Source: JAYSYM01 sp964543475
GTDB lineage: Bacteria > Bdellovibrionota > Bdellovibrionia > Bdellovibrionales > JAMPXM01
Length of the DNA: 64,000 nt
Reading direction: 5' to 3'
Assembly: GCA_964543475.1 (NCBI GenBank)
Contig: CAZIYJ010000002.1
Span: 310,001 to 374,000, forward strand
Positions 16,797 through 25,415 of this stretch are shown here, one piece after another; the stretch's first letter is position 1; each line of letters opens with the position of its first letter. The notes below the pieces were generated by a model. That model was given only the letters and a program-made list of their open reading frames with translations. It searched no databases and had not been told where the DNA came from. A program made the translations under genes and the position numbers.

Positions 16797-17876
16797 ATGA
16801 GAAACATCATCCGTATGAGTCTAGTGGCAGGCGCGTTAGTTTCTAGCGTTGCAGCACAAGCTCAAACAGCATGGACAGACAAAGTAACTATGGGCGGAGA
16901 TCTTCGCTTCCGTTTGAACAGCATCGACGACGAGAGCGCTGGCTCAACTGATTCAAAATACATGAGCAACCAAATCCGTGGTCGCTTAAGCCTTTCTGGA
17001 AAAGTTAACGAAGTAATGACTGCTAACTTCCGCCTTGCAACAGAGCAAAACGGTGGTGGAACAAGCTCAACTTCAGGCAACCACAACCTTGGCGCTGCTA
17101 ATGGTGACGCTGCAGTTGTGTTTGAACTTGCTTACGGCGACTGGCGTGTAATGCCAGGTTTGGTAGTTTCTTTAGGTAAAGCTCCAAACCCATTCTGGTC
17201 AGCTGGCAAAAACGAAATGGTTTTTGATGCTGATCTTCCATTCGACGGCGCTACTGCAAAGTGGACTGCTGACATGGACACTCTTAAGCCGTTCGTTAAC
17301 TTGAGCTACGGCCAAACTGACGACACTGACGGTGCTGGTGTTGCGGGTGCTAACCCTGCGTTCTTCGGCGCGCAAGTTGGTACATCATTGGGTCTTGGCG
17401 ACACAATGAATGCAACAGTTGCAGTTGCTCAGTATGTTTTCACAAACACTGGCGCGACAGCTCCTGCTAAAAACCCAAAGCTTCTTGATATCTCTCTTGA
17501 GCTTGGTTTGAACATGGTTGCTAACCTTCCATTGTCTGTATACGCAAACCACGTACAGAACCAAGAAGGCCAAGTTGCTAAAGAAGAAAAAGGCACGCTT
17601 GTTGGTGTTAAAGCTGGTCAATTCGCAGCAGTTGGATCATGGGAAGCTTGGTACAACTACCGTGACGTAGGCTCAGAAGCTATCGTAGCTGGTATCCAAG
17701 ACAGCGAATTCGCTGGTGGATCAACTACTGATTCAAGCGCACTTGGTCACCAAGTTGGTGCTGGCTACATGGCTTGGGACAACACTACTGTTGGCTTAAA
17801 CTACATGATGGCAAAACGTGGTGCTGCTGAAACAGACTACAACCGCATCATCGCTGACTTAATCTGGAAATTCTAA
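16797..17876 (+). CDS. Outer-membrane porin-like beta-barrel protein
   Basis: This 359-residue protein has a signal peptide (MRNIIRMSLVAGALVSSVAAQAQ). The mature sequence is full of amphipathic strands with aromatic girdles (GGDLRFRLNS, VFELAYGDWRVMPGLVVSLGK, GAGYMAWDNTTVGLNYMMA) and ends DLIWKF, a canonical C-terminal phenylalanine for BAM insertion. It is likely an abundant general porin. Codons are strongly biased and a strong terminator follows. The start at 16797 has AAGGAG upstream; in-frame ATGs further upstream lack this. Confidence 0.82.
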   Translation: MRNIIRMSLVAGALVSSVAAQAQTAWTDKVTMGGDLRFRLNSIDDESAGSTDSKYMSNQIRGRLSLSGKVNEVMTANFRLATEQNGGGTSSTSGNHNLGAANGDAAVVFELAYGDWRVMPGLVVSLGKAPNPFWSAGKNEMVFDADLPFDGATAKWTADMDTLKPFVNLSYGQTDDTDGAGVAGANPAFFGAQVGTSLGLGDTMNATVAVAQYVFTNTGATAPAKNPKLLDISLELGLNMVANLPLSVYANHVQNQEGQVAKEEKGTLVGVKAGQFAAVGSWEAWYNYRDVGSEAIVAGIQDSEFAGGSTTDSSALGHQVGAGYMAWDNTTVGLNYMMAKRGAAETDYNRIIADLIWKF

Positions 17877-17900
17877 TCGTTTAACAAAACGATTTATTGA

Positions 17901-17930
17901 AAAAGGCTGGGGTAACCCGGCCTTTTTTTT
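17901..17930 (+). terminator. Strong terminator of the porin gene
   Basis: AAAAGGCTGGG, loop GTAA, CCCGGCC and eight Ts follow 24 bases after the porin stop. Confidence 0.9.
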
Positions 17931-18013
17931 CGCTGCGGGCTCCTGCCCTTGCCCTTCGGGTTTACCTTCGGTAAACGCAAAATTAGCATCCTGCTAATTT
18001 GGTCGCTCTCTCG

Positions 18014-18568
18014 CTACTCTATTTTGAGGATTTCAAGTTCGTGTTCGCCCTTAGGCGTGTGAAGCACAACCGAGTCGCCAACTTTTGCTTGGAGCAATGC
18101 TTTGCCAACGGGAGAGGTCCAACTGATTTGCCCATTGGCAGCGTCAGTCTCATCGACTCCCACAATTTGGTAAGTCTTTACATCACCCTCTTCATCTTCG
18201 ACTGTGACACGAGCGCCGAATAAGACGCGGTCTTTTGGTTGTTTCAATGGATCAACGATTTCGGCGGCCTCAAGGCGCTTGGTTAAAAAACGAATGCGGC
18301 GATCGATCTCGCGGAGGCGTCGTTTACCGTAAATATAATCCGCATTTTCGGAGCGATCACCATTGCTCGCAGCCCAAGCGATGACCTCGCATAGCTTAGG
18401 GCGTTCAACGTTTAGAATCGCAGAGAGCTCATCTTGAAGACGCTTGGCTCCCGCAGGAGTTATGTAGTTCTTCCCGCCTGGGACTTTTAAGCTATCATCG
18501 GACTCATCGACACCGTCGAGGCCGTCGTCTAAATCACCATCATCTTCTCGCGTAAATGCTTTGCTCAT
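18014..18568 (-). CDS. greB: Transcript cleavage factor GreB-like
   Basis: Gre factors bind the RNA polymerase secondary channel and stimulate cleavage of backtracked RNA. The product (184 residues) starts MSKAFTREDDGDLDDG. It has the antiparallel coiled coil YITPAGAKRLQDEL to RFLTKRLEAAEIV with the acidic tip GDRSENADY, and a C-terminal FKBP-like domain (GARVTVEDEEGD, SPVGKALLQAKVGD). The tip wording and length favour GreB over GreA. The frame extends upstream to 18652, but MSKAFTR matches the family start. It is divergent from the next gene. Confidence 0.9.
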   Translation of the reverse strand: MSKAFTREDDGDLDDGLDGVDESDDSLKVPGGKNYITPAGAKRLQDELSAILNVERPKLCEVIAWAASNGDRSENADYIYGKRRLREIDRRIRFLTKRLEAAEIVDPLKQPKDRVLFGARVTVEDEEGDVKTYQIVGVDETDAANGQISWTSPVGKALLQAKVGDSVVLHTPKGEHELEILKIE

Positions 18569-18635
18569 ACCGAAGCACTTTTGCATACTCGAGGCATAAG
18601 ATACAAGTCGCGGCACAAGCTTTAACGGAGATGCT

Positions 18636-19577
18636 ATGGCAGACAGCCTCAATAAATGGATGAAAGACGTTGAAAATTATTTAGCTGATCTCGCGCCTGG
18701 CGAGCGAGCTGCAATTATTGTCGAGCTTGACGCTCAACTACGAAAGCTTCCAGTCACAACTTACGATGAGCTGACTAAAACTTTGGGAACACCTGCTCAA
18801 GTCGCAAATCGCTTCCGACTAAGTCACGGTAAAAATCCTTTTCAACAATCGTCAGATTCAACTTCAATTGTCCGCGACTACTATAAAGATACACACTCAA
18901 GACCTGTTGGCACTTCTGCGCGAAAATTTTTTAAGTACGCAACAATGCTGATTTTAGGTTTCTTCGTGCTTTTCGTGGCTTCGATATTTTTGATTCCACT
19001 TTTAATCTTTAAATTTATTGCCGTAGATAACTTTGAGAAAGATTTTACCTGGTCGTTCGGAAATCAAAAAGGAAAGATGGAGCGCTTTCAAGGAAAGCTC
19101 ACAGCAGACCCTCTCGACAATTTTACTGTAGCGATTAGCAACGGACAAGTTGCAGTCGTCACCGAACAAAACGCCACAGAAATCACTTATGAGTGCGAGA
19201 TTGAGAGTGATCACAGAGTCAATCTGGCAGAATCAGCAAAAGTAGACGCCGGAAAAGCAACGCTCACTCTTCTCAATGTCGAAAACGCCGACTGTGACTT
19301 AACTATTCCAGCAAAAATGGCTTTAAGTGTGAATGTGACTAACGGCCGAATCGCAATGTCCGACATTGATCAAAATGTTGAAGCGAATCTGACCAATGGT
19401 GAAATTGAATTCGAAGCAAATAGCAAAAGCACTTTCGAGATGACCGCAAATGTTCAAACCGGAACGATCGATGGGCTTAAGTCGTTTCAAGATAAACAAA
19501 AAAAGCGGCTAGAAAACAAAGGACCGCAGTTTTCTGCAGTCCTTTCTGTCGGCAATGGCCGGATCGATATTGAGTAA
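18636..19577 (+). CDS. HAAS-type N-domain membrane protein with DUF4097-like beta repeat
   Basis: The first ~75 residues (LNKWMKDVENYLADL to YDELTKTLGTPAQVANRF) match the helical HAAS/DUF1700 signalling-associated domain. A single membrane span lies at about 108-130 (ILGFFVLFVASIFLIPLLIF). The outer portion has repeated short strands (AISNGQVAVV, NVTNGRIAMSD, NLTNGEIEFEA, VGNGRIDIE) like DUF4097 putative-adhesin beta-helices. It may sense or bind something in the periplasm, but the function is unknown. CGGAG precedes the ATG. Its 5' end overlaps the possible extended greB frame. Confidence 0.7.
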   Translation: MADSLNKWMKDVENYLADLAPGERAAIIVELDAQLRKLPVTTYDELTKTLGTPAQVANRFRLSHGKNPFQQSSDSTSIVRDYYKDTHSRPVGTSARKFFKYATMLILGFFVLFVASIFLIPLLIFKFIAVDNFEKDFTWSFGNQKGKMERFQGKLTADPLDNFTVAISNGQVAVVTEQNATEITYECEIESDHRVNLAESAKVDAGKATLTLLNVENADCDLTIPAKMALSVNVTNGRIAMSDIDQNVEANLTNGEIEFEANSKSTFEMTANVQTGTIDGLKSFQDKQKKRLENKGPQFSAVLSVGNGRIDIE

Positions 19578-19599
19578 TTGTAACGACTCGCGGGGCTGA

Positions 19600-20406
19600 C
19601 TATCTAAAACAGAAGGCAGCCATGTATCCGGCTCTGCCTTCGTCAGTGCTGACCCGATACCAGCTCTTACCGCTATTTTTCGCCTGAACTTTTGCACCTT
19701 TTAAAACAGGTCCGAGTGACGTCGACGATGAATTAGCTTCTTCTCGTAAATTACAATCGCGCGGCAATGAAACCCATGTCGCTGAAGGTGCACGAGAAGT
19801 TTGTGGCTGCGCAACTTGTCGCGGCCGAGTTGTAGCAATTGGCGCTTTCGCTGCAGCTTCTTCAGCTTGCGCAACTTTAACTTCTTTGCTTAAACGTCGC
19901 ATTTCAGCTTCTGCTTCTGCTTGAATTCTCAATGCTTCATCGCGAGCACGGCGAGCTTGCTCTGCTGCCTCGTGAGATTCAGCAACTGCTTGCTTCGCAG
20001 CTTTGATTTTCTCTTCAGTGGCTTGCTGTTGGGCTTTTGCTTTTGCAATTTGATCTTCGTAGATGAGGCGCTTTTTATTCCAGATTGCGTTCTCAGTTCT
20101 CCACTGCTTTATTTTTTCTTGCGCAGCTAAGTGCTTAGCTTCAGCTTTTTCTAGCTCACGCTTTGCGACTCGCTCTTGAGAGTGCGCTTGCTTTTTTTCG
20201 TTAAGCGCTTTTCTTTTTGCTTCACGAGCCTCTTCTTCGGCATTGGTAGCGAGTTGTTTTGCGTCTTGAGCGGCGCCTTCATCGGCGGCAGCATCAATGA
20301 CAATTTGCTCTGCATCGACGCTGTCGGTAGCGAGCTCATCGTCATCCATAGCAAATGCTACTGGGCTTACAAGCAGTGCAGCGGCTAACATCAAAATCGT
20401 TTTCAT
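19600..20406 (-). CDS. Periplasmic coiled-coil protein with C-terminal SH3 domain
   Basis: This 268-residue protein starts MKTILMLAAALLVSPVAFA, a signal peptide. It continues with a long Ala/Glu/Lys coiled coil (about residues 35-190) and a Thr/Pro/Gln-rich linker. A bacterial SH3 domain occupies roughly 205-268 (VSLPRDCNLREEANSSS, VLKGAKVQAKNSGKSWYRV, GRAGYMAAFC). SH3b domains commonly bind peptidoglycan or peptides, so a wall-associated scaffold is plausible. It is convergent with the HAAS-like gene. Confidence 0.75.
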   Translation of the reverse strand: MKTILMLAAALLVSPVAFAMDDDELATDSVDAEQIVIDAAADEGAAQDAKQLATNAEEEAREAKRKALNEKKQAHSQERVAKRELEKAEAKHLAAQEKIKQWRTENAIWNKKRLIYEDQIAKAKAQQQATEEKIKAAKQAVAESHEAAEQARRARDEALRIQAEAEAEMRRLSKEVKVAQAEEAAAKAPIATTRPRQVAQPQTSRAPSATWVSLPRDCNLREEANSSSTSLGPVLKGAKVQAKNSGKSWYRVSTDEGRAGYMAAFCFR

Positions 20407-20525
20407 GAATACCCCATCAAAGTTGACCAATCTTCTCACACCTTACTTTTCGGCTTTCTGGTCGTGCTTCTAGAGAGAAACTAGGCCCTTTTTTGGGGTC
20501 ACCGTCTGAAAGTTAGACAGCACTT

Positions 20526-20556
20526 TTGCACGCAAAATCGAATCCAGGCCTATGGT
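20526..20556 (+). promoter_or_regulatory. Weak candidate promoter for a short RNA
   Basis: TTGCAC (20526-20531), a 19-bp spacer and TATGGT (20551-20556) would start a transcript near 20563, ending at the terminator at 20665. The long spacer makes this weak. Confidence 0.25.
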
Positions 20557-20561
20557 TGAGA

Positions 20562-20665
20562 AAAGGTCGCGGCTCTGGTCTGGCATTTTCCTTGCTCTAG
20601 ATGTTTGTACCCCCTTGAGCGGCCTGGTCCTCCCCCCCGAATCCTGTACCAGGTCGCTTTTTTTT
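20562..20665 (+). ncRNA. Candidate small RNA or attenuated leader upstream of amidase
   Basis: Between the divergent starts at 20406 and 20683 is a 240-base region without a gene that ends in a terminator hairpin. With a start at the weak promoter above it would give an RNA of about 100 nt. I compared it by eye with SRP RNA, 6S RNA and RNase P and saw none of their conserved motifs. It may instead be an attenuator of the amidase gene. Confidence 0.3.
20619..20665 (+). terminator. Terminator hairpin preceding the amidase start
   Basis: GCGGCCTGGT (20619-20628) pairs with ACCAGGTCGC (20648-20657) at 9 of 10 positions, followed directly by eight Ts. It ends 17 bases before the amidase ATG and has no plus-strand gene upstream. 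Confidence 0.7.
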
Positions 20666-20669
20666 CATC

Positions 20670-20675
20670 TAAAAT
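20670..20675 (+). promoter_or_regulatory. Candidate -10 (TAAAAT) for leaderless amidase
   Basis: TAAAAT lies seven bases before the ATG at 20683, directly after the terminator T run. No Shine-Dalgarno is present and no clear -35 was found. Confidence 0.35.
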
Positions 20676-20682
20676 AGAATCA

Positions 20683-21435
20683 ATGTTAAAAAAACTTTCG
20701 CTGAAGACTGTAACAACCCTCTTCGCTATCTGCCTCTCTAGTAGCGCGTTTGCGGCTAAGATCGTTGTCGATCCAGGTCACGGCGGAGTCGATGACGGTG
20801 CTGTTCGTGGCAAACTTCGCGAAGCAGATATCGCGCTAAAAATTTCAAATGAATTAGCTGCAGAACTTCGTACGAAAAATCATGAAGTTGTACTCACTCG
20901 ACACAGTGATAAAGCTGTTTCGCTAAAGGCACGAACTGATATTGCAGAAAAAGAAAAAGCAGACCTCTTTATTAGTATTCATGCAAATGCATCTGAAGAC
21001 GTGCGAGCAAAAGGTGTTGAGTTTTATTTTCAGAACCAACTCCCGCCCGATGAAGAAGCGATGTTCTTAGCAAGCAAAGAGAATCAGGCCATCACTCAAG
21101 AGTTGCACAATGAAAATGGTGACTCCGATGTGGCTCAAATACTTGCGGACCTTCAACGTAACTACAAACTCCAGAGCAGCTTCGAGTTTTCTAAAATGCT
21201 TGCAGAAACCTGGTCGATCGATGGGACTAAGCGATCTCGCATGATTCGCCAAGCTCCTTTTTATGTGATTTCACAGACGACGATGCCTTCAGTCCTCGTT
21301 GAAGTTGGCTTCGTTAGTCACAAGGCAGAGGGGCACATGCTTTCAACACAGCTCCATCAGCGTGAAATTGCGTTGCAAATTGCCAAGGCAGTCGATGAGT
21401 TCGCTGCCGGTTCGCTTGCTTCACCTTTGGAGTAG
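20683..21435 (+). CDS. N-acetylmuramoyl-L-alanine amidase (Amidase_3)
   Basis: This periplasmic zinc amidase cleaves the bond between MurNAc and the stem peptide. The 250-residue product has a signal peptide (MLKKLSLKTVTTLFAICLSSSAFA), then VVDPGHGGVDDGAVRG with the first zinc histidine, the ligand glutamate in LREADIAL, SIHANAS and the catalytic VEVGFVSHKAEG. It lacks the AMIN domain of AmiC and has no LysM. It may serve cell separation or prey-wall remodelling. The start is chosen at 20683 because it begins the signal peptide; frames from 20605 cross the terminator. Confidence 0.9.
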   Translation: MLKKLSLKTVTTLFAICLSSSAFAAKIVVDPGHGGVDDGAVRGKLREADIALKISNELAAELRTKNHEVVLTRHSDKAVSLKARTDIAEKEKADLFISIHANASEDVRAKGVEFYFQNQLPPDEEAMFLASKENQAITQELHNENGDSDVAQILADLQRNYKLQSSFEFSKMLAETWSIDGTKRSRMIRQAPFYVISQTTMPSVLVEVGFVSHKAEGHMLSTQLHQREIALQIAKAVDEFAAGSLASPLE

Positions 21436-21452
21436 TGCTAGTTACTAGTCCC

Positions 21453-22181
21453 ATGCGAATTGACGGTAGAAAACCCAACGAACTTCGAAAAGTAAAAATC
21501 ACTCCCCACGTCAGCCGACATGCCGAAGGCAGCGTTATGGTTGAATACGGCGACACCAAAGTGCTCTGCACCGCAAGTGTTGAACCATCAATTCCAAAAT
21601 GGCTTACAGGTTCAGGAAAAGGTTGGATCACCGCTGAATACGGAATGCTTCCACGCTCAACCCACACGCGCATGAATCGCGAAAAAACAGCGACTGGCGG
21701 CCGCACTCAAGAAATCTCTCGCCTCATTGCCCGAAGTCTTCGCGCCGCCGTTGACCTAAAGTCTCTTGGCGAACAACAAATCACTGTCGACTGCGATGTT
21801 ATTCAAGCCGACGGCGGAACTCGTACGGCAGCGATCACCGGCGGATTCGTGGCCCTCGCACTTGCTCTTCAGAAAATGAAAATTGCAGGCATGATCTCTT
21901 CGATGCCTATGAAAAATTATGTTGCAGGAATCAGCGTTGGTCTTCAAAAAGGCGAAGCTCTTTTAGATCTTTGCTACGAAGAAGATGCGGCGATTCACAC
22001 TGACATGAACTTTGTAATGGGAAGTGATGACAGATTTGTTGAATTACAAGGAACTGCCGAAGCTGTTTCGTTTTCACGAGCAGAACTTGATTCAATGATC
22101 GAACTTGCAACTCTGGGCTGCCGACAACTTTTTACTCAGCAATCAGAAATCATCGGAAGCTTCTTTCCGCTAAAAAATTAG
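21453..22181 (+). CDS. rph: Ribonuclease PH
   Basis: RNase PH is a phosphorolytic 3'-5' exonuclease that trims tRNA precursors. The product (242 residues) begins MRIDGRKPNELRKVKI and has the family motifs GSVMVEYGDTKVLCTASVE, GWITAEYGMLPRST, GRTQEISRLIARSLRA, DCDVIQADGGTRTAAITGG and DLCYEEDAAIHTDMNFVM. The GTG at 21435, which overlaps the amidase stop, would add six residues; MRIDGR is the usual family start. rdgB follows after nine bases, the common rph-rdgB pairing. Confidence 0.95.
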   Translation: MRIDGRKPNELRKVKITPHVSRHAEGSVMVEYGDTKVLCTASVEPSIPKWLTGSGKGWITAEYGMLPRSTHTRMNREKTATGGRTQEISRLIARSLRAAVDLKSLGEQQITVDCDVIQADGGTRTAAITGGFVALALALQKMKIAGMISSMPMKNYVAGISVGLQKGEALLDLCYEEDAAIHTDMNFVMGSDDRFVELQGTAEAVSFSRAELDSMIELATLGCRQLFTQQSEIIGSFFPLKN

Positions 22182-22189
22182 GTGGGAAC

Positions 22190-22792
22190 GTGGCGACACA
22201 ACTTTGGATTGCAACCGGGAACCAAGGCAAACTGAACGAATTCAAGATGCTGCTCAATAAGCTCCCGCTCGAGCTTCATTCGCAAAAAGAACTCTCGACG
22301 TTTTACCCGCGCCCTGAAACTGGAAAGACGTTTCTCGAAAATGCACAAATCAAAACTCGCTCGCTTCACGCCGTTCAAAATACTCATTGGGTTTTAGGCG
22401 AAGACTCAGGTTTAGAGGTCAAAGGACTCGGCAATCTTCCGGGCATTCACTCGGCTCGCTACGCCGGAGAAAAAGCTGCAGACTCTGAAAACGTAGCAAA
22501 GCTTTTGAAGATGATGCAGCTCAAAGCGGTCCAAGATCGATCGGCACAGTTCACTTGCTCGATGCTATTGATTTCTCCTACCAAAGAAGAGTTTATTTTT
22601 GAGGGTGTGTTCGCGGGTACAATCGCTAAGGCCCCTAAGGGCAACCAAGGCTTCGGCTACGACACCGTGTTTATCCCTGAGGGTCAAACTCAAACACTCG
22701 CCGAACTCGGCCTAGCGTTTAAGAACCAGCACTCTCACCGCGCCCGCGCCTGCGCGCAAGCTGCCACAATACTCGCTCCACGACTCATTTAG
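22190..22792 (+). CDS. rdgB: XTP/dITP diphosphatase (RdgB/HAM1)
   Basis: RdgB hydrolyses non-canonical purine triphosphates (XTP, dITP, ITP) to monophosphates, keeping them out of nucleic acids. The 200-residue product has IATGNQGKLNEFKMLL, VLGEDSGLEVKGLGNLPG, HSARYAGEK, GNQGFGYDTVFIPEG and an HRARA near the end, all family signatures. The GTG start follows AGGTGGGAAC. It is probably co-transcribed with rph. Confidence 0.95.
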   Translation: MATQLWIATGNQGKLNEFKMLLNKLPLELHSQKELSTFYPRPETGKTFLENAQIKTRSLHAVQNTHWVLGEDSGLEVKGLGNLPGIHSARYAGEKAADSENVAKLLKMMQLKAVQDRSAQFTCSMLLISPTKEEFIFEGVFAGTIAKAPKGNQGFGYDTVFIPEGQTQTLAELGLAFKNQHSHRARACAQAATILAPRLI

Positions 22793-22802
22793 AAAATCTA
22801 GA

Positions 22803-23711
22803 TTATTTCCGCGCCGGTGCGGAAATTTGCATCGTTCGTCGCGCCAGCGCGAAACTCAGACGCTCAACGAAGTCTTTGAACCACTTAAGAGCAGCCGTTT
22901 CTTTTCGATAAAATAAATAGAACTGAACTTCTGAAAGAATTGTTATTGGAACATCAATTGAAATTAGTTTGGGATGATCCTTAAGGTACATCGTCGGCAC
23001 TATCGACCAACCTTGTCCGCTATTCACCATCTTTGCAATCAGACTCCAGTCACCGATTACCTTAGCGATTTTAGGATTTGAATCTATCTTGGTCTTGTCC
23101 AAAACCTTCGAGAGTTCCTGATGGTCACTCTTGTAAGCAAGAAAAGGTCGACTAGCTAACACCTTAACCAATTCGACTGAAAAATTCTTTTCACGAATAT
23201 TCCAAGCCGACGGAGCTACAACCGAAAAGTGATCAGCAAAGAATTTCTTTGCTATTAAATCACCGGCCTTAGAAACATGATTTGAAATAGCAACTTCGTA
23301 CTTTCGGCTGAGCAATCCATCAATTGCAGTTGCACCATCAGCCTCGCAAAATTTTAAGGTGCCTTCGAATTCGGTTTCAGGAGCTAACAACCGTAAAATT
23401 TCTGCTCGCCCTGCTATGTTCAAAGTTACTCGCTCAGAACTTTGAAACTTATCGACCAATACTTTTAAGTCTTCTTGAATTGAACCAAACTTTTCAGAGT
23501 AAAAACTTGTTAGCTGCTTACCAAAATCGGTTAGCACCTTCTTTCTACCTTCCATTGCGAACAACGGCTGATCGAACTGCTCTTCAAGACTCTTTAAATG
23601 ATTCGTAAGAGCGGGCTGAGAAAGGCCTAAAGCCTTGCCGGCCTCAGCTAAGCTTGAAGCGTTAGCAAACGCTAAGAGCGACTCAATTAAGTAGAGAGGA
23701 GGCGTTTTCAT
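22803..23711 (-). CDS. LysR family transcriptional regulator
   Basis: This 302-residue protein has an N-terminal winged helix-turn-helix (SSLAEAGKALGLSQPALTNHLKSLEEQF, residues about 17-44) and a type-2 periplasmic-binding-protein effector domain from about 90. LysR regulators usually control a divergent gene. Here that is the small exported protein at 23821. The effector cannot be read from sequence. The intergenic region holds an imperfect operator-like dyad. Confidence 0.9.
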   Translation of the reverse strand: MKTPPLYLIESLLAFANASSLAEAGKALGLSQPALTNHLKSLEEQFDQPLFAMEGRKKVLTDFGKQLTSFYSEKFGSIQEDLKVLVDKFQSSERVTLNIAGRAEILRLLAPETEFEGTLKFCEADGATAIDGLLSRKYEVAISNHVSKAGDLIAKKFFADHFSVVAPSAWNIREKNFSVELVKVLASRPFLAYKSDHQELSKVLDKTKIDSNPKIAKVIGDWSLIAKMVNSGQGWSIVPTMYLKDHPKLISIDVPITILSEVQFYLFYRKETAALKWFKDFVERLSFALARRTMQISAPARK

Positions 23712-23724
23712 TCATCAATTATCT

Positions 23725-23747
23725 GATGATTTATATAATATTTCATC
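23725..23747. promoter_or_regulatory. Candidate LysR operator
   Basis: GATGA-N13-TCATC is a dyad with a very AT-rich centre (includes TATATAATA) between the divergent lysR and 23821 genes. It has the size of a LysR box but its arms are short. Confidence 0.4.
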
Positions 23748-23820
23748 TGTTTTTTTATTAATCAGCAAAGGTTACATTCCGCCTCGAAGCAACTTTCCCC
23801 TAACCCCGACAGGAATGATT

Positions 23821-24456
23821 ATGAAAACACTTATAATAACTCTGCTAACTACGTTCTCGGCTCAAGCCTTTGCCGATTTCGATTCTCAAGTACTTTATTG
23901 CGCTCCAACTCAAGGGCAACCCAACGGCCTGAACATTGAACAAGCCATCCTTGATATTTCTACTGAGCACCCAGAGGCGTCTCTTCACTTAGAGTTCCTC
24001 GGCTCAGACGCCAGCTCAGACATGGGAATGGATTACGAGGGGTCAGATGAGAACTACGAAATGGTTTCGACCAGCTCAAAAAATCCGTACTACTTAAACA
24101 CTGGAGCTAAAAAGAACAACTGGGCCCTCACACTCAAGCACGAGTCGATCGACACCTTCTCACAACTCACTTGCGCAGAGTTGGACTCCAGCTATTTCGC
24201 TTTCACCAATCAACAGCTCAGCCAAGTAATCGGTGACAAGTGCTTCGCTCCTGTAGTCATCCGTGCAGGATCGGCTGTCATCGACGACGCTCAGGAAATG
24301 GGTGTCGACTACCCCGACTCAATTACCTTCAAAAGTCTCAAGACTTTGAAAAAGGGAAGTCACTATCAGGTAGTAGTCGAAGCTCGCAGCGGCGATTTGC
24401 TCCTTAACGTCAAAACCGAAATGAAAGACGGCTACTGTCAGGCTACTCAAGATTAG
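23821..24456 (+). CDS. Small secreted protein, unknown
   Basis: This 211-residue exported protein (MKTLIITLLTTFSAQAFA signal) has a mature region rich in Asp, Ser and Tyr with four cysteines (YCAPTQG, LTCAEL, KCFAP, YCQATQD). The AGGA six bases upstream favours the ATG at 23821 over that at 23815. It lies opposite the LysR regulator and 30 bases before another small exported protein, so the three may form one regulated locus. No family is recognised. Confidence 0.7.
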   Translation: MKTLIITLLTTFSAQAFADFDSQVLYCAPTQGQPNGLNIEQAILDISTEHPEASLHLEFLGSDASSDMGMDYEGSDENYEMVSTSSKNPYYLNTGAKKNNWALTLKHESIDTFSQLTCAELDSSYFAFTNQQLSQVIGDKCFAPVVIRAGSAVIDDAQEMGVDYPDSITFKSLKTLKKGSHYQVVVEARSGDLLLNVKTEMKDGYCQATQD

Positions 24457-24486
24457 AATTTAAAATTTTTTAGCAAAGGAACTCTT

Positions 24487-24915
24487 ATGAAAATGATTAT
24501 TGGATTCTTAATTAGTTTTGCCGCACTTCAAGCAAACGCCGCAAGTTTTCGCTGCCAATCAGATAAAGAAATTATGACCGAAGGCGAAGAAAGTGTAAAA
24601 GAAGTTGTGATTTACCGAATCGAATCTTTAGATTCTTCTGTCGTGGCTTCGAACTTGAGCTCAACTGCTGACGTATTTCCTGACGACGGCACTGGAACAA
24701 TTGCAGTCTCTTTTTCTAACCAATGCGATAACATGTACGGCGTAGTCTTTAAAACGACCGAAGTCGAACACCTTACTAGCGGGCGAAAGTCAGAAATAAC
24801 GGGCGAAGTCAGTTTCGACTGGATCGGAAAGATCGGCGGCGAAGAGAAAGCTAACCTCACTTGCCAGCTAATCAGTGACAGTGAAGCTGCGAAAGCGCTT
24901 GGCATTAACCAATAG
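24487..24915 (+). CDS. Small secreted protein, unknown
   Basis: This 142-residue protein has a signal peptide (MKMIIGFLISFAALQANA). The mature sequence has cysteines at FRCQSD, NQCDNM and LTCQLI and is acidic, similar in style to its upstream neighbour, though I see no clear homology between them. AAAGGA precedes the ATG. It is likely in the same operon as the 23821 gene. Confidence 0.68.
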   Translation: MKMIIGFLISFAALQANAASFRCQSDKEIMTEGEESVKEVVIYRIESLDSSVVASNLSSTADVFPDDGTGTIAVSFSNQCDNMYGVVFKTTEVEHLTSGRKSEITGEVSFDWIGKIGGEEKANLTCQLISDSEAAKALGINQ

Positions 24916-25044
24916 AGTTTTCGCGAACTATATACGGGTGTCTAAACTTTTGTCGCTCATTTCGTTTTTTCAACTTAGAGGCGTTGCTGTACTAAAGAGT
25001 CATTAAATAGCTTAAATTCTCCTGATCAGTTACAGGAGACTTTT

Positions 25045-25410
25045 ATGAAATTTTTGATGCTTTCAGTTCTGCTTTTCACTTCGATCAGTAACGCCTGCCC
25101 CGAGCTCAACGACGTCGATCTTGGCAACGCGGATGATGAAACAAAATTTGAGCTAATCTCAGAAGAGCCCGTCAAACTTAGCCGCTACAAGTTCAAAAAA
25201 ATTGATGCTTTTAAAGACTTTAGCTACACACGCTGCAAAAACAATCTTGATCTTAAGACTTTGAAGTCTACTGAGACTGGGCGAATTTTTAAAGCTATCG
25301 TATCAAACGATCACGAGTGTGATGGCGATAACACCTACGGTGGCTTGTTCGACGAGAGCGGCAAGATTCTTGTCGGCAACATTGGCGACTCGTTCATTAG
25401 CTGTAAGTAA
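25045..25410 (+). CDS. Small secreted protein, unknown
   Basis: This 121-residue protein has a short signal peptide (MKFLMLSVLLFTSISNA) followed directly by CPELNDV. Four cysteines sit in the mature part (CPEL, TRCKNN, HECDGD, ISCK). ACAGGAGA supports the start. The stop is five bases before the trypsin-like gene, so it may be co-expressed with that protease. A role as an inhibitor or partner is only a guess from adjacency. Confidence 0.68.
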   Translation: MKFLMLSVLLFTSISNACPELNDVDLGNADDETKFELISEEPVKLSRYKFKKIDAFKDFSYTRCKNNLDLKTLKSTETGRIFKAIVSNDHECDGDNTYGGLFDESGKILVGNIGDSFISCK

Positions 25411-25415
25411 TTCGA

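Noticed and set aside
20562..20665. SRP 4.5S, 6S or RNase P RNA
   Set aside because: The GGAAGGAAGCAGCC-type tetraloop region and other conserved RNA motifs are absent on both strands.
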